Positions 16,863 through 25,364 of a DNA stretch of 64,000 bases are shown here, in pieces. The notes beneath the pieces are model-generated. The model had not been told where the DNA came from, ran no database searches, and saw only the letters and a list, made by a program, of their open reading frames with translations. The position numbers and the translations under genes are program-made. The DNA lies in assembly GCA_018000995.1 (NCBI GenBank), contig JAGNIU010000001.1, positions 332,744 to 396,743 of the forward strand, written 5' to 3'. Numbering within the stretch: the stretch's first letter is position 1; every line of letters begins with the position of its first letter. This DNA comes from Bacteroidia bacterium (GTDB lineage: Bacteria; Bacteroidota; Bacteroidia; B-17B0; Aurantibacillaceae).

Positions 16863-17951
16863 ATGGAACTTTTAATTTTAGTTTTTATAACCTCTTTTGT
16901 TGTAGTGCTCTACTCTACCCCGGCGCTAATTAAAGTGGCTATACTTAAAAATCTAATCGACCTTCCATCAGAAGAACGTAAAATACACAAACGCGCCATT
17001 CCAACCATTGGTGGAATTATTATTTATGCCGCCACATTGTTTTCATTTTCGCTTTGGTATAACATTGAAGAGCTTCATGAATATTCTCTTATTTACGAAT
17101 CTGTAAAAGAGTTTCAAATTTTAATTGCTACGAGTTTGGTATTATTTTTTGTTGGTGTAAAAGATGATATTATTGGTACAGCTCCCGTAAAAAAACTTTT
17201 TGCACATGTAGTTGTTGGGCTTATTCTAATTTTAATGGGAAGCATAAAAATAACAGGGCTACATGGCGTGTTTGGTATTGAACAAATTCCGGACTGGGGA
17301 AGTATATTTTTATCACTCTTCACTTACATTGTTGTAGTTAACGCTATGAATTTAATTGATGGGGTTGATGGCTTGGCTGCCGGCGTTGGATTTTTAGCTG
17401 CCACTTTTTTTGGTACTTGGTTTGTATTTGCAAACGAATATACTCTGGCCTCTTTATCGTTCGCATTAGCAGGTTCTTTACTTGGATTTTTAGTTTTTAA
17501 TTTTTCGCCTGCCAAAATATTTATGGGCGACTCCGGCTCCTTAATAATTGGAATGTTTATTTACGTATTAAGCGCAGAGTTAATTGAATATCCTGCCGAT
17601 CGTTTGGATGCGTTTTGGGTTAATGTTTCAAATCCTGTTTTTGCAATTGCGGCTTTAATCTATCCTTTAACTGATACGCTTCGTGTGTTTATTATCCGTG
17701 CTGTAAAAGGGCAATCTCCTTTTTCGGCCGACAGAAGCCACTTACATCACCGTTTAATTGATTGTGGTTATTCTCACGCGAAAACCGCCATCATTATTTA
17801 TCTATTTACATTAATTACGGTTGGCGTTTCACTTTTAAGTTATTACATAAATACCAGTTTAGCCTTACTAACTGTTATGGCTTGCAGCGGGATATTTATT
17901 CTGTGGGTGTTAGCAGCACATAAAGTAAAATCCAATAAAGTTGAACAATAA
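16863..17951 (+). CDS. Undecaprenyl-phosphate sugar-1-phosphate transferase (WecA/MraY family)
   Basis: Integral membrane enzyme that loads the first sugar phosphate onto undecaprenyl phosphate at the inner membrane. 362 residues with about ten hydrophobic helices. Signatures: RKIHKRAIPTIGGI (about 40-53), KDDIIG with the metal-binding Asp pair, VNAMNLIDGVDGLAAG (about 160-175), KIFMGDSGSL and the ADRSHLHHRL segment, which is found in WecA/TagO/WbpL-type enzymes that use N-acetylhexosamine-1-phosphate and is not MraY-like. It starts directly after the stop of the first Wzi/RemB-like gene, giving a glycan-initiating enzyme between two surface barrels. Confidence 0.92.
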   Translation: MELLILVFITSFVVVLYSTPALIKVAILKNLIDLPSEERKIHKRAIPTIGGIIIYAATLFSFSLWYNIEELHEYSLIYESVKEFQILIATSLVLFFVGVKDDIIGTAPVKKLFAHVVVGLILILMGSIKITGLHGVFGIEQIPDWGSIFLSLFTYIVVVNAMNLIDGVDGLAAGVGFLAATFFGTWFVFANEYTLASLSFALAGSLLGFLVFNFSPAKIFMGDSGSLIIGMFIYVLSAELIEYPADRLDAFWVNVSNPVFAIAALIYPLTDTLRVFIIRAVKGQSPFSADRSHLHHRLIDCGYSHAKTAIIIYLFTLITVGVSLLSYYINTSLALLTVMACSGIFILWVLAAHKVKSNKVEQ

Positions 17952-19539
17952 ACATTGCTTTATACTCGTTTTTGTTTTATTCATTTTTGTACGTGGCTTA
18001 ACACAGTATAATCCTTTAGCACAAAATATTTTCCTGAATCAAGAAACACAACAAGTTATTGATGAATGGAATATTAAATCTCCCTCCGTAGATTTTCATA
18101 GTAGTTTCAGGCCCTACCTCAGCTCTACTTTGAAAGACTTCAATGACACTTGTGTTTCGTACAGACACTATCTTATTAAAAACTTTTTCTTAAGTAAAAC
18201 ATTAAATGAAGGTCCACAAAAAAGAAATCAATTCAACTTTCAAATTTTACCTATAGTTGATTTACAAACCGGCTTTGATGTGTTAGAAAATAAAAACGTT
18301 AATGAGCTAAGCGGTGGCTTACACGCCAAATTAAACATCAACGATGATTTCACTTTAGTAGGAACCGCTTTAGCAGGAAATGTTACATACCCTTACTTTA
18401 CTAATAGTTTTGTGAAAGATAAAATGCTCATTCCGGGCTTAGGCATGGCTTATAAATCAGGAGGTAATTCTTATGCTTATTCTAATTTTTCAGGATACGC
18501 CTCTTATTCTCCCAACAAAATATTTAATTTGCAATTAGGCAACGGTAAACATTTTTTAGGTGATGGTTATCGTTCGTTATTACTATCTGATGCTGCCAAC
18601 AACTACCCTTACTTCCGCATTAACGCAAACGTTTGGAATATACAATACAGCGTTTGGTATACTTGGATGAAAGATTTAACTAATTCGGGAGGAATAAAAA
18701 ATAAATTTCAGGATAAATATGCAACCATGCATTATTTAAGTTGGAACATTATTAAGGAAGTTAATTTCTCGCTTTTCGAAAATGTAATTTGGCAGGGCAC
18801 AGACACCAATCGCGCCAGAGGTTTTGATCCTAATTATTTGAATCCAATTGTGTTTTACCGTCCGCAAGAATATTCTGTTGGCTCACCTGATAATGCTTTT
18901 ATCGGCGCAAACCTTTCTATTAAATTATTTTCGTGTTTAAAGGTGTACGGACAATTAGCGCTGGATGAATTTTTCTTAAAAGAAATTCGTGCGCGCAAAG
19001 GATGGTGGGCTAACAAACAAGGTTGGCAAGTGGGTTTAAAATATGTGAATGCATTTAAAGTTAAAGGGCTAACCATTCAAGCTGAGTACAATGAGGTGCG
19101 GCCATACACTTATTCACACGGCTCAGTTCCTCAAAATTACGCACATTACGGTCAGCCCCTTGCTCATCCTTTTGGCGCTAACTTTAAAGAGTACTTAGGT
19201 TTTCTTTCTTACAGAAAAGGCAGATTTATGATTAGCGCTCAGGGTATTTATTCTACAATGGGAGTTGATAGTACTAATTCGAACGTGGGACAAAACATTT
19301 TTGCGTCATATACAACTCGGCCTTATGAATACGGACATAAAACCGGCCAGGGCGTGAAAACCACTTTTATGCAAAGTGATTTACGTTTAACTTATTTTTT
19401 AGTGCCTCAAATGAATTTACGAATAGAATTAGGTTATATTCAGAGAAGTCAAACGGACGCCAGAGGATACGAATTGCAAAACCCTTACATTTATTTTGGA
19501 TTAAAAACCAGCTTCTGGAATTTCTACCGCGATTTCTAG
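17941..19539 (+). CDS. Wzi/RemB-like outer-membrane beta-barrel protein (copy 2)
   Basis: 532 residues from a TTG start that overlaps the WecA-like gene by 11 nt; signal peptide about 5-21 (FILVFVLFIFVRGLTQ). The block FNLQLGNGKHFLGDGYRSLLLSDAANNYPYFRI corresponds to the same block in copy 1, and GWQVGLKYVNAFKVKGLTIQAEYNEV matches GIGYQAGLKYFDAFKVKNLFLQAEYNDV there, so the two flanking genes are paralogues. The C terminus ends in the strand YIYFGLKTSFWNFYRDF with a terminal aromatic residue, as in outer-membrane barrels. Its stop interlocks with the convergent recO stop. Function as for copy 1: surface glycan or gliding related, inferred. Confidence 0.75.
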   Translation: MNNKHCFILVFVLFIFVRGLTQYNPLAQNIFLNQETQQVIDEWNIKSPSVDFHSSFRPYLSSTLKDFNDTCVSYRHYLIKNFFLSKTLNEGPQKRNQFNFQILPIVDLQTGFDVLENKNVNELSGGLHAKLNINDDFTLVGTALAGNVTYPYFTNSFVKDKMLIPGLGMAYKSGGNSYAYSNFSGYASYSPNKIFNLQLGNGKHFLGDGYRSLLLSDAANNYPYFRINANVWNIQYSVWYTWMKDLTNSGGIKNKFQDKYATMHYLSWNIIKEVNFSLFENVIWQGTDTNRARGFDPNYLNPIVFYRPQEYSVGSPDNAFIGANLSIKLFSCLKVYGQLALDEFFLKEIRARKGWWANKQGWQVGLKYVNAFKVKGLTIQAEYNEVRPYTYSHGSVPQNYAHYGQPLAHPFGANFKEYLGFLSYRKGRFMISAQGIYSTMGVDSTNSNVGQNIFASYTTRPYEYGHKTGQGVKTTFMQSDLRLTYFLVPQMNLRIELGYIQRSQTDARGYELQNPYIYFGLKTSFWNFYRDF

Positions 19540-20252
19540 TTAAATAATTCCTTTAAGATGGCGTACGATTTTAATTCGTTGAATCCTGCCACATGCATTT
19601 TATAATACGCCAATAAACACTCTAACAATTCATTTCTTTCTAATCGACTCATTGGTTTTCCCAACAAATTGGCATCGAACATTTTTAGAAAGTGTTGTGA
19701 TTGAAGTTTATCAAATCCCAAAGGAAAACCTAATGACGAAGGAGTAAATTTTCCTTCACGCGTATCAAAATAAATATTGTGCGGGTCAAAATTATTGTGC
19801 GGTTCAAATCCTAAAAATTTACTTAGCTCAAACAAAAAACAAATGTGAAAATTGTTATAATCTTCATCTGATTCATTAAACCATTTGTACGACGAAGTAA
19901 TAAAATCGAATAACTCTTCGTTAGGGTGTTGTTCTTTAATACATTTAATTAACACCTCATTCAAAAATTGGGCAACAGCCAATTTGTTAAAATTTTTACT
20001 TACATCATCACAAACATAAAGTATGTTGGCTTCCGTGAGTTGCTGAACTTCTCTGTTCACTTTCAAGTTAAAACTTAATTCTACTAACTGTAATGGTAAA
20101 GTGCTTGCCGATTTAATTTTTGCAGTTGGCGATTTGCTGGCAATTGCACTAAACGTAACAAGACCTTGCTGCTTAGTAAAAGCTTTAAGAATTAATTTTT
20201 TATCGCCGTACTTTATGTTTTGTAGAATTATGCCTTCGGTTTTAACCAGCAT
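19536..20252 (-). CDS. recO: DNA repair protein RecO
   Basis: RecF-pathway mediator that anneals single strands and loads RecA with RecR. 238 residues: N-terminal OB fold (about 1-80) with TEGIILQNIKYGDKKLILKAFTKQQGLVTF and an all-helical C-terminal domain including FLFELSKFLGFEPH. The zinc-binding cysteines of some RecO proteins are not seen, as is common in Bacteroidota. It lies one base downstream of porZ on the same strand and is likely co-transcribed; recO next to porZ is a gene order I know from this phylum. The stop overlaps the convergent Wzi/RemB-like gene by 4 nt. Confidence 0.94.
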   Translation of the reverse strand: MLVKTEGIILQNIKYGDKKLILKAFTKQQGLVTFSAIASKSPTAKIKSASTLPLQLVELSFNLKVNREVQQLTEANILYVCDDVSKNFNKLAVAQFLNEVLIKCIKEQHPNEELFDFITSSYKWFNESDEDYNNFHICFLFELSKFLGFEPHNNFDPHNIYFDTREGKFTPSSLGFPLGFDKLQSQHFLKMFDANLLGKPMSRLERNELLECLLAYYKMHVAGFNELKSYAILKELFN

Positions 20253-20253
20253 A

Positions 20254-22623
20254 TTAATTGAGCACTAATATTTTTGCAACTGCCGAAGTGCTGCCGTCAG
20301 AAAGCGCGCATGAAGCTAAATAAACACCGGGAGCAACTTTTTTTCCATTAATGTTTTTTAAGCCCCACTCTATTTGTCCGCCTTGCGATTTTGTTTCCCA
20401 AACCAGATTACCATTAATGTCTGTTATTTTTACAACCGATTCATCTATCAGTCCTCTAACATAAACATTACCTGTGTAGCCCGGCTTAACAGGATTTGGA
20501 TAAGCGTGTACCTCCTTATACTCTTCTTCACCTTTTATAATCAAAGTGCGGTAAGACTGCATTCCTTGATCGGAACCAATAAATACATCGCCCGTTGTTT
20601 CGTTATAAGCGATATCGTGAATTAAATTTGAGAATAGCGGACTGTTATCTTGTGTGAAATGATAAATCTCTTGCTGACCATCAGGTGAAAAACAATAAAC
20701 ACCGGAAGCTTCTGTTCCAATCCATTTACGGTTTGCGCCATCAACTGCAATGGCTGTTACTTTTTCGGTTTCTAATAATATTTGTACATGACCATCTTGT
20801 GTAATTAAGATTTGTTGTGCATCGTAATTTGATCCATTAAAAATATTTTCCGGATTATAGTACACAGCGATTCCTTTTGATGTTCCAACCCAAATTTGTC
20901 CGTCCTTATCTTCAGCAATAGCAAAAACATAAGGGTCAGGTAATTTTCCTTGTCCTTCTGATAGAGTAAAGAATTTAAAGTTGCTTGAGTTTGGTGCGGC
21001 AAAATTTGTGTTTTTGTAAACAGCCAAACCGGCCGCTGTTTGATAATTCGTGCTATTATGCATCCCAATAACACCAGCACTACGCGGGAACAAAACCCAA
21101 ATCTGATTATTTTTATCAGCTAAAACCCGCCCAACAAAAGGTGTAATAGAAGAAAAATTAAAATTCTGAAACGTGCCGTTAGTTTTTCTTACCGTTAAAA
21201 AATTCTGAACATCACTTCCGCCAATCCAAAGGTTTCCCGGTTCGTCCATCGATAAACCCGCCACACGATGCCAATAAGCATAAGCAGATAAACTTGGTAT
21301 ACTTGCATTAACCCCATTATAAATTTTTACCAATTGTCCGTTATAATATTCACACAGTCCCTGAAACCAACTTCCTGACCAAAATCTTTTTGGATCTTTT
21401 CTGTCAATTATAGCATAGGTTTGATCGTACACCGTATCCACTACACTCTCTTTAATATATTTCCACTCTGATTCCTCATACAGACTTAAGCCCTCTTTTG
21501 AATACTTCGGTGAGCCTGTCTCGTCAATTTTGGTCGGGGCAGTTAACACTTTACCGTCAAATGCATCAACTGTACTTACAAAATTACTGTGCGTTCCGTT
21601 GACTGAAATTTTAGTGTTACTGCTAAATGAAAATGCGCCGTTTGATCTTATAAATCCATGTGCCAAATCTGCAATCCAGTATTCTGGTTTTGAAAAATCT
21701 ACACTAACATCGCCCATATAAGAATATCCTAAATTTAAAGAGGGGTATGCAGAAATATACATTATTCGCTGACCAAGGGAGTTGTATATTTCAAAACCAC
21801 TTTGTTCGATGGTGGTGAAATAATTTCCGTTTGGAATTAATTTCCTTATGTAATATGGAAACGGTTTCATCAAATCTTTTTTCCAAGTTGTTCCGTCGTA
21901 ACTATACAAGGTGTCTTTACCAAATGTTCCGTTGGCTGCCCAAGGAGAATAATTTGCCATTAACTTTGTGCCGAATCTAACTACACCGTTATAAGTTCCG
22001 ACAGGAATGCCGCTTACAACACTCCAATTTTGAAAATTATTTAATAGCATTGAAGTGTTTGCTTTGTAAAGTCCGTTCGTGGTTGCTGCAACCAATGTGC
22101 TGTCGGTATACTCTATTTGGTATACGTTAATATAGGCACCGCCCGGACCAATATAATAAGTGTCTTTTGTTTCAATTTTATCAGTATCAAAAACAACAAT
22201 ACCAAAACCACAAGCTAAATACGCAATGTTGTTTTTAAAAGTAACTTCATTAATGTTTTTTTTGCCGGTAATTGTTTTGCGTTTTATATCAGAGAAGTTT
22301 GTGATTACATCTCCTTTTAAAACATCTATGTTTGCGTTATTGTAAACGATTAGTAATGTGCCGTTATAGGGATTATATCTTAATAGTGTAATACCAATAT
22401 CAGATAAGCCATTTATTTTACTCACTAGTTCAGTTGAGCCGTCAGAAATTGTATACTTAATTAAGCCGGTTCCGTTGGATGCATAAACCACATCGCCAAC
22501 TTTTGCAACTGTATTACAAGAATTGTAACTAAGATGGTCTTTCCATTCGCCTACCTTAACCTGAGCCATTCCGACTAAGGTTATTAAAACAAAAAGTAAG
22601 GCTATTTGTCTCTTTCTATTCAT
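20254..22623 (-). CDS. porZ: Type IX secretion system protein PorZ
   Basis: 789 residues. Signal peptide (to about 20, LVGMAQ), then VKVGEWKDHLSYNSCNTVAKVGDVVYASNGTGLIKY, the opening of the first of two or three two-component-regulator-type beta-propellers (about 25-690, repeats like GQIWVGTSKGIAVY and RKWIGTEASGVYCF), and a C-terminal sorting-type domain (about 700-789, HAYPNPVKPGYTGNVYVRG through AVAKILVLN). This architecture is PorZ, a surface component of the T9SS attachment complex that works with the PorU sortase and delivers the A-LPS anchor in Porphyromonas. It is leftward, one base before recO. The distance to sprA is 6.6 kb, so the T9SS genes are dispersed. Confidence 0.88.
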   Translation of the reverse strand: MNRKRQIALLFVLITLVGMAQVKVGEWKDHLSYNSCNTVAKVGDVVYASNGTGLIKYTISDGSTELVSKINGLSDIGITLLRYNPYNGTLLIVYNNANIDVLKGDVITNFSDIKRKTITGKKNINEVTFKNNIAYLACGFGIVVFDTDKIETKDTYYIGPGGAYINVYQIEYTDSTLVAATTNGLYKANTSMLLNNFQNWSVVSGIPVGTYNGVVRFGTKLMANYSPWAANGTFGKDTLYSYDGTTWKKDLMKPFPYYIRKLIPNGNYFTTIEQSGFEIYNSLGQRIMYISAYPSLNLGYSYMGDVSVDFSKPEYWIADLAHGFIRSNGAFSFSSNTKISVNGTHSNFVSTVDAFDGKVLTAPTKIDETGSPKYSKEGLSLYEESEWKYIKESVVDTVYDQTYAIIDRKDPKRFWSGSWFQGLCEYYNGQLVKIYNGVNASIPSLSAYAYWHRVAGLSMDEPGNLWIGGSDVQNFLTVRKTNGTFQNFNFSSITPFVGRVLADKNNQIWVLFPRSAGVIGMHNSTNYQTAAGLAVYKNTNFAAPNSSNFKFFTLSEGQGKLPDPYVFAIAEDKDGQIWVGTSKGIAVYYNPENIFNGSNYDAQQILITQDGHVQILLETEKVTAIAVDGANRKWIGTEASGVYCFSPDGQQEIYHFTQDNSPLFSNLIHDIAYNETTGDVFIGSDQGMQSYRTLIIKGEEEYKEVHAYPNPVKPGYTGNVYVRGLIDESVVKITDINGNLVWETKSQGGQIEWGLKNINGKKVAPGVYLASCALSDGSTSAVAKILVLN

Positions 22624-22680
22624 TATAATCTTTAACGCAAAAAGGATAAATTTATTATAAATCTAAATAAATAATTGGAT

Positions 22681-22688
22681 TATCTTTG
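22681..22688 (+). promoter_or_regulatory. Promoter -7 box for tRNA-Arg
   Basis: TATCTTTG matches TAnnTTTG exactly, ten bases before the tRNA. No obvious -33 element is present at the expected spacing in the very AT-rich upstream stretch. Confidence 0.6.
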
Positions 22689-22698
22689 CCCGCAGCAA

Positions 22699-22773
22699 GG
22701 CTCTGTAGTTCAATGGATAGAATGGGAGTTTCCGGAACTCTTGATATAGGTTCGATTCCTATCAGAGCTACCA
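22699..22773 (+). tRNA. tRNA-Arg, anticodon CCG
   Basis: Full cloverleaf: acceptor GGCTCTG / CAGAGCT with a G-U first pair, D stem GTTC/GAAT, anticodon stem GGAGT/ACTCT around loop TTCCGGA, giving anticodon CCG (codon CGG), T stem ATAGG/CCTAT with loop TTCGATT, and CCA encoded at the 3' end. A promoter box precedes it and a terminator follows, so it is a single-gene transcript. Confidence 0.96.
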
Positions 22774-22778
22774 TAATG

Positions 22779-22807
22779 AAAAGCCCGATAATCTCGCGGC
22801 TTTTTGT
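22779..22807 (+). terminator. Terminator after tRNA-Arg
   Basis: AAAAGCC (22779-22785) pairs with GGCTTTT (22798-22804), with inner CGA/TCG pairing beyond a one-base bulge, followed by T-rich sequence. Placed six bases after the tRNA CCA. Confidence 0.7.
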
Positions 22808-22931
22808 TTTTAAGAGTCGTTCCGGGCAATTCCTGCTCTTATTTGAGTGAAAATCGTGAAATAACACATAAAACGGCTCCGGTTTCTTCCTTTAGATTAG
22901 GCTCAAAAGTCTCAAATTTTGTGCTTTTCTG

Positions 22932-22962
22932 TTGCTTATTTCCAAAATACATAGTAATATTG
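22932..22962 (+). promoter_or_regulatory. Promoter of tRNA-Asn
   Basis: TTG at 22932-22934, a 20-nt spacer, and TAATATTG at 22955-22962 (one mismatch to TAnnTTTG), 20 nt before the tRNA. Spacing and position fit a Bacteroidota housekeeping promoter. The preceding stretch from 22808 holds nothing else recognisable. Confidence 0.5.
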
Positions 22963-22982
22963 CACCCCCAGTTTGGGAATTT

Positions 22983-23056
22983 TCCTTCTTAGCTCAGCTG
23001 GTTAGAGCACGTGACTGTTAATCACGGGGTCCCTGGTTCGAGCCCAGGAGAAGGAG
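22983..23056 (+). tRNA. tRNA-Asn, anticodon GTT
   Basis: Acceptor TCCTTCT / AGAAGGA, D stem GCTC/GAGC, anticodon stem CGTGA/TCACG around loop CTGTTAA (anticodon GTT, codon AAC), T stem CCTGG/CCAGG with loop TTCGAGC. The discriminator is G and CCA is not encoded, unlike the nearby tRNA-Arg. Confidence 0.97.
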
Positions 23057-23060
23057 CAAA

Positions 23061-23095
23061 AAGAGGATGTAAGAAATTGCATCCTCTTATTTTTT
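23061..23095 (+). terminator. Terminator after tRNA-Asn
   Basis: AAGAGGATG (23061-23069) pairs perfectly with CATCCTCTT (23080-23088), followed by ATTTTTT. It separates the tRNA from the PfkB kinase gene, whose ATG is 20 nt further on. Confidence 0.88.
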
Positions 23096-23115
23096 AAAAA
23101 CAAAAATTATTAAAT

Positions 23116-24039
23116 ATGAGTTTATTAGTTGTAGGTACAGTTGCTTTTGATGCTATCGAAACCCCTTTCGGAAAAACAGATAAAATTGTAGGGGGCGCTG
23201 CTTCTTATATTGCTTTAGCTGCTTCTTATTTTCATAAAGACATTAGTTTGGTTTCAGTTGTTGGTGATGATTTTCCACAAGATTTTTTAAATATTTTGAA
23301 AGGAAAAGGCGCTAATTTAGATGGCTTACAAATTAAAAAAGGTGAAAAATCTTTTTTCTGGGCCGGTAAATATCATAACGATTTAAATAGCCGCGACACC
23401 TTAGAAACTCAATTAAATGTATTAGAAAAATTTGACCCTATTGTTCCTGAAAGTTCTAAATCGGTTGATTTTTTAATGTTAGGAAATTTAGTGCCTGCGG
23501 TGCAACAAAAAGTTATTTCTCAGTTAACTAAACGTCCTAAATTAATTGTATTAGACACGATGAATTTTTGGATGGACATTGCCATGGATGATTTGAAAAA
23601 AACATTAACCATGGTTGATGTTTTAACAATCAATGATTCTGAAGCGCGTCAATTATCAGGCGAATATTCATTAGTAAAAGCAGCACAAAAAATTTTACAA
23701 ATGGGGCCGAAAACTTTAGTGATTAAAAAAGGTGAGCACGGTGCTTTATTATTTAATAAAGACGAAGTGTTTTTTGCGCCTGCGCTTCCTTTAGAAGATG
23801 TTTATGATCCAACCGGTGCCGGTGATAGTTTTGCAGGTGGTTTTATTGGTTACTTAGCTAAAACAAAAGATATCTCTTTCGAAAACATGAAACGCGCTAT
23901 TATTTTTGGTAGCGCTATGGCAAGTTTTACTGTAGAAAAATTCGGAACTGAGCGTTTAATTAATTTATCACAAAACGATATTGAAGAACGCGTACAAGAG
24001 TTTGTTGAATTAGTTCAGTTCGATATTTCTTTAGTTTAG
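23116..24039 (+). CDS. PfkB-family carbohydrate kinase
   Basis: 307 residues with the ribokinase fold. KIVGGAASYIALAASYF (about 23-39) is the substrate-binding N-terminal signature and DPTGAGDSFAGGFIGYL (about 235-251) holds the anion-hole GAGD and catalytic Asp. TINDSEARQLSG and LVIKKGEHGALLF are further family blocks. The phosphoryl acceptor (sugar or nucleoside) cannot be fixed from sequence. The gene stands alone between the tRNA terminator and a convergent secreted-protein gene, whose stop codon interlocks with its own by 4 nt. Confidence 0.9.
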   Translation: MSLLVVGTVAFDAIETPFGKTDKIVGGAASYIALAASYFHKDISLVSVVGDDFPQDFLNILKGKGANLDGLQIKKGEKSFFWAGKYHNDLNSRDTLETQLNVLEKFDPIVPESSKSVDFLMLGNLVPAVQQKVISQLTKRPKLIVLDTMNFWMDIAMDDLKKTLTMVDVLTINDSEARQLSGEYSLVKAAQKILQMGPKTLVIKKGEHGALLFNKDEVFFAPALPLEDVYDPTGAGDSFAGGFIGYLAKTKDISFENMKRAIIFGSAMASFTVEKFGTERLINLSQNDIEERVQEFVELVQFDISLV

Positions 24040-24887
24040 TAAACAAGGACTTTGGTTATAGTCCGTTCGCCTGCTTTAGAAATATAGTGTAGAAAATAAA
24101 TACCGCTTTCTACTTCTGAAATATCAAATTCAATGCTTGTAGAGTATTTTTCCGATTTTCTTCTTTGAATTTGTAATCCGGTTGCTGAAGTTATTATAAA
24201 CTCAGAGCCTTCGTCAATTTTCCCTGAGAACGTGAATTTACCGTTTGCCGGATTAGGTATTACAGATCCATTAGCTAAAGAATATTCTTCGATTCCTGTT
24301 GTAGAAAATCCCATTGTGAAAGTTGTGCAAACAGTGCAGCCAAAATTGTCAACTCCGCACAGTGTATGCGTTCCTGGACAAACGTTCAACGCGGGCCAAA
24401 ATTGCCACGCTAAATAAACACCATCAATAGAAAAAGTGGTTGGTCCGCTTGATGTGTTACCTCCTGTAGATTGACAATAAACGCTTCCGTTACAACAGGA
24501 GGAACAGGTTGCCGGCACCACGTTAGCACTAACAGTTAGAGGTGCAGTTGCGCCTGAACCAAATGAACCATAGCTATTCCCAATAAAAGTATTAGTACCA
24601 TCATAAAAACTAAATGTGGTTATAAAAGCATTACATTGGCAAATATTTGTAAAAGTTACAGTGGGGCCTGCAAAAGGAGTAACTGTTGGGTTTGTACAAC
24701 CTGGAGTGTTAGTGATGGCAACACTAAACGGTCCGGTAGCTCCACTTATACTAAACGTAATCTGACCATCACAAATTCCAAAACATTTTGCTTTCTGAAC
24801 ATTAGACGGCGTGATTGTCACTTGCGCAATGCCTTTAAAATAAACAGCACATAAGGCAAGGGTAATTATTGTTTTGACATAACTCAT
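24036..24887 (-). CDS. Secreted Cys-rich protein with type IX sorting domain
   Basis: 283 residues. Signal peptide (to about 21, YFKGIAQ), a central part with many Cys in pairs (AKCFGICDGQITFSISGATGPF near 33; ICQCNAF; ATCSSCCNGSVYCQ; FGCTVCTTF) and a C-terminal sorting domain (about 205-283, VIPNPANGKFTFSG, then FIITSATGLQIQRR and SGIYFLHY...ITKVLVY). The CFGxCxGxxxFxxxG pattern resembles SprB-type adhesin repeats, here in one clear and one degenerate copy. Export by the T9SS encoded elsewhere in the window (sprA, porZ) is inferred. Its biological role is unknown. Confidence 0.8.
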   Translation of the reverse strand: MSYVKTIITLALCAVYFKGIAQVTITPSNVQKAKCFGICDGQITFSISGATGPFSVAITNTPGCTNPTVTPFAGPTVTFTNICQCNAFITTFSFYDGTNTFIGNSYGSFGSGATAPLTVSANVVPATCSSCCNGSVYCQSTGGNTSSGPTTFSIDGVYLAWQFWPALNVCPGTHTLCGVDNFGCTVCTTFTMGFSTTGIEEYSLANGSVIPNPANGKFTFSGKIDEGSEFIITSATGLQIQRRKSEKYSTSIEFDISEVESGIYFLHYISKAGERTITKVLVY

Positions 24888-24917
24888 ATACTAAATCTAA
24901 AACAATTTTTTTAAAGT

Positions 24918-25313
24918 TCAAAACCATCCGCCTTCTTTTCCCAAATTTCGACGATCTTTTTTCGTAGGTCTTCCGCTGCCCTTTTCTTGTTTTACATTCA
25001 TTGTAAAAAAAGCTTTTGCTTGTTTATCTACTTTTTCCATTGGGGGAGAGTGATCAGCGTAATACTTTTTCGCTGTTTCAAAATTTCCTCGCCTATCGGT
25101 TAAACCAATTACTTCAATAATTTTTTTGTAGTTCGCCGAAACTGAAATCGTGTAAGTTTCTCCTATTTTTACAAGATGTGACGGTTTAATATTTGTCTCG
25201 TTCAACTTAACTTTTCCGCCTTTTATAGCATCGCTGGTTAACGAACGTGTTTTAAAAATACGTATCGCCCATAGGAAAGTATCAATGCGTATGTCGGTTT
25301 TTGGAGCTTTCAC
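24918..25313 (-). CDS. S4-domain RNA-binding protein, HslR-like
   Basis: 131 residues from a GTG start. The N-terminal S4 domain (about 5-65) reads IRIDTFLWAIRIFKTRSLTSDAIKGGKVKLN and is followed by a basic tail (GSGRPTKKDRRNLGKE). This matches Hsp15/HslR, which in E. coli binds 50S subunits with stranded nascent chains; the same role here is inferred by family. Divergent from nadK, with candidate promoter boxes for both in the 51-nt gap. Confidence 0.88.
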   Translation of the reverse strand: MKAPKTDIRIDTFLWAIRIFKTRSLTSDAIKGGKVKLNETNIKPSHLVKIGETYTISVSANYKKIIEVIGLTDRRGNFETAKKYYADHSPPMEKVDKQAKAFFTMNVKQEKGSGRPTKKDRRNLGKEGGWF

Positions 25314-25330
25314 GGCTTAAAATGCTTTTC

Positions 25331-25338
25331 TAAATGTA
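25331..25338 (-). promoter_or_regulatory. Candidate -7 box for the HslR-like gene
   Basis: On the minus strand TACATTTA fits TAnnTTT with A as last base; it is 17 nt before the GTG start and back-to-back with the nadK box on the other strand. Confidence 0.4.
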
Positions 25339-25352
25339 AAACAATTATTTCG

Positions 25353-25360
25353 TACCTTTA
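25353..25360 (+). promoter_or_regulatory. Candidate -7 box for nadK, 4 nt before the ATG
   Basis: TACCTTTA lies exactly four bases before the nadK start codon. With transcription starting a few bases after the box the message would be leaderless. Confidence 0.5.
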
Positions 25361-25364
25361 CGCC

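Noticed and set aside
16863..17951. MraY (peptidoglycan) assignment for the phospho-sugar transferase
   Set aside because: The ADRSHLHHRL segment and neighbours fit WecA-type enzymes, and no mur or fts genes are adjacent.
22655..22867. Minus-strand frame across tRNA-Arg
   Set aside because: Covers the tRNA and its terminator; the apparent protein is translated tRNA.
22699..23056. tRNA pair as an integration site
   Set aside because: No integrase, no duplicated tRNA 3' end and ordinary housekeeping genes on both sides.
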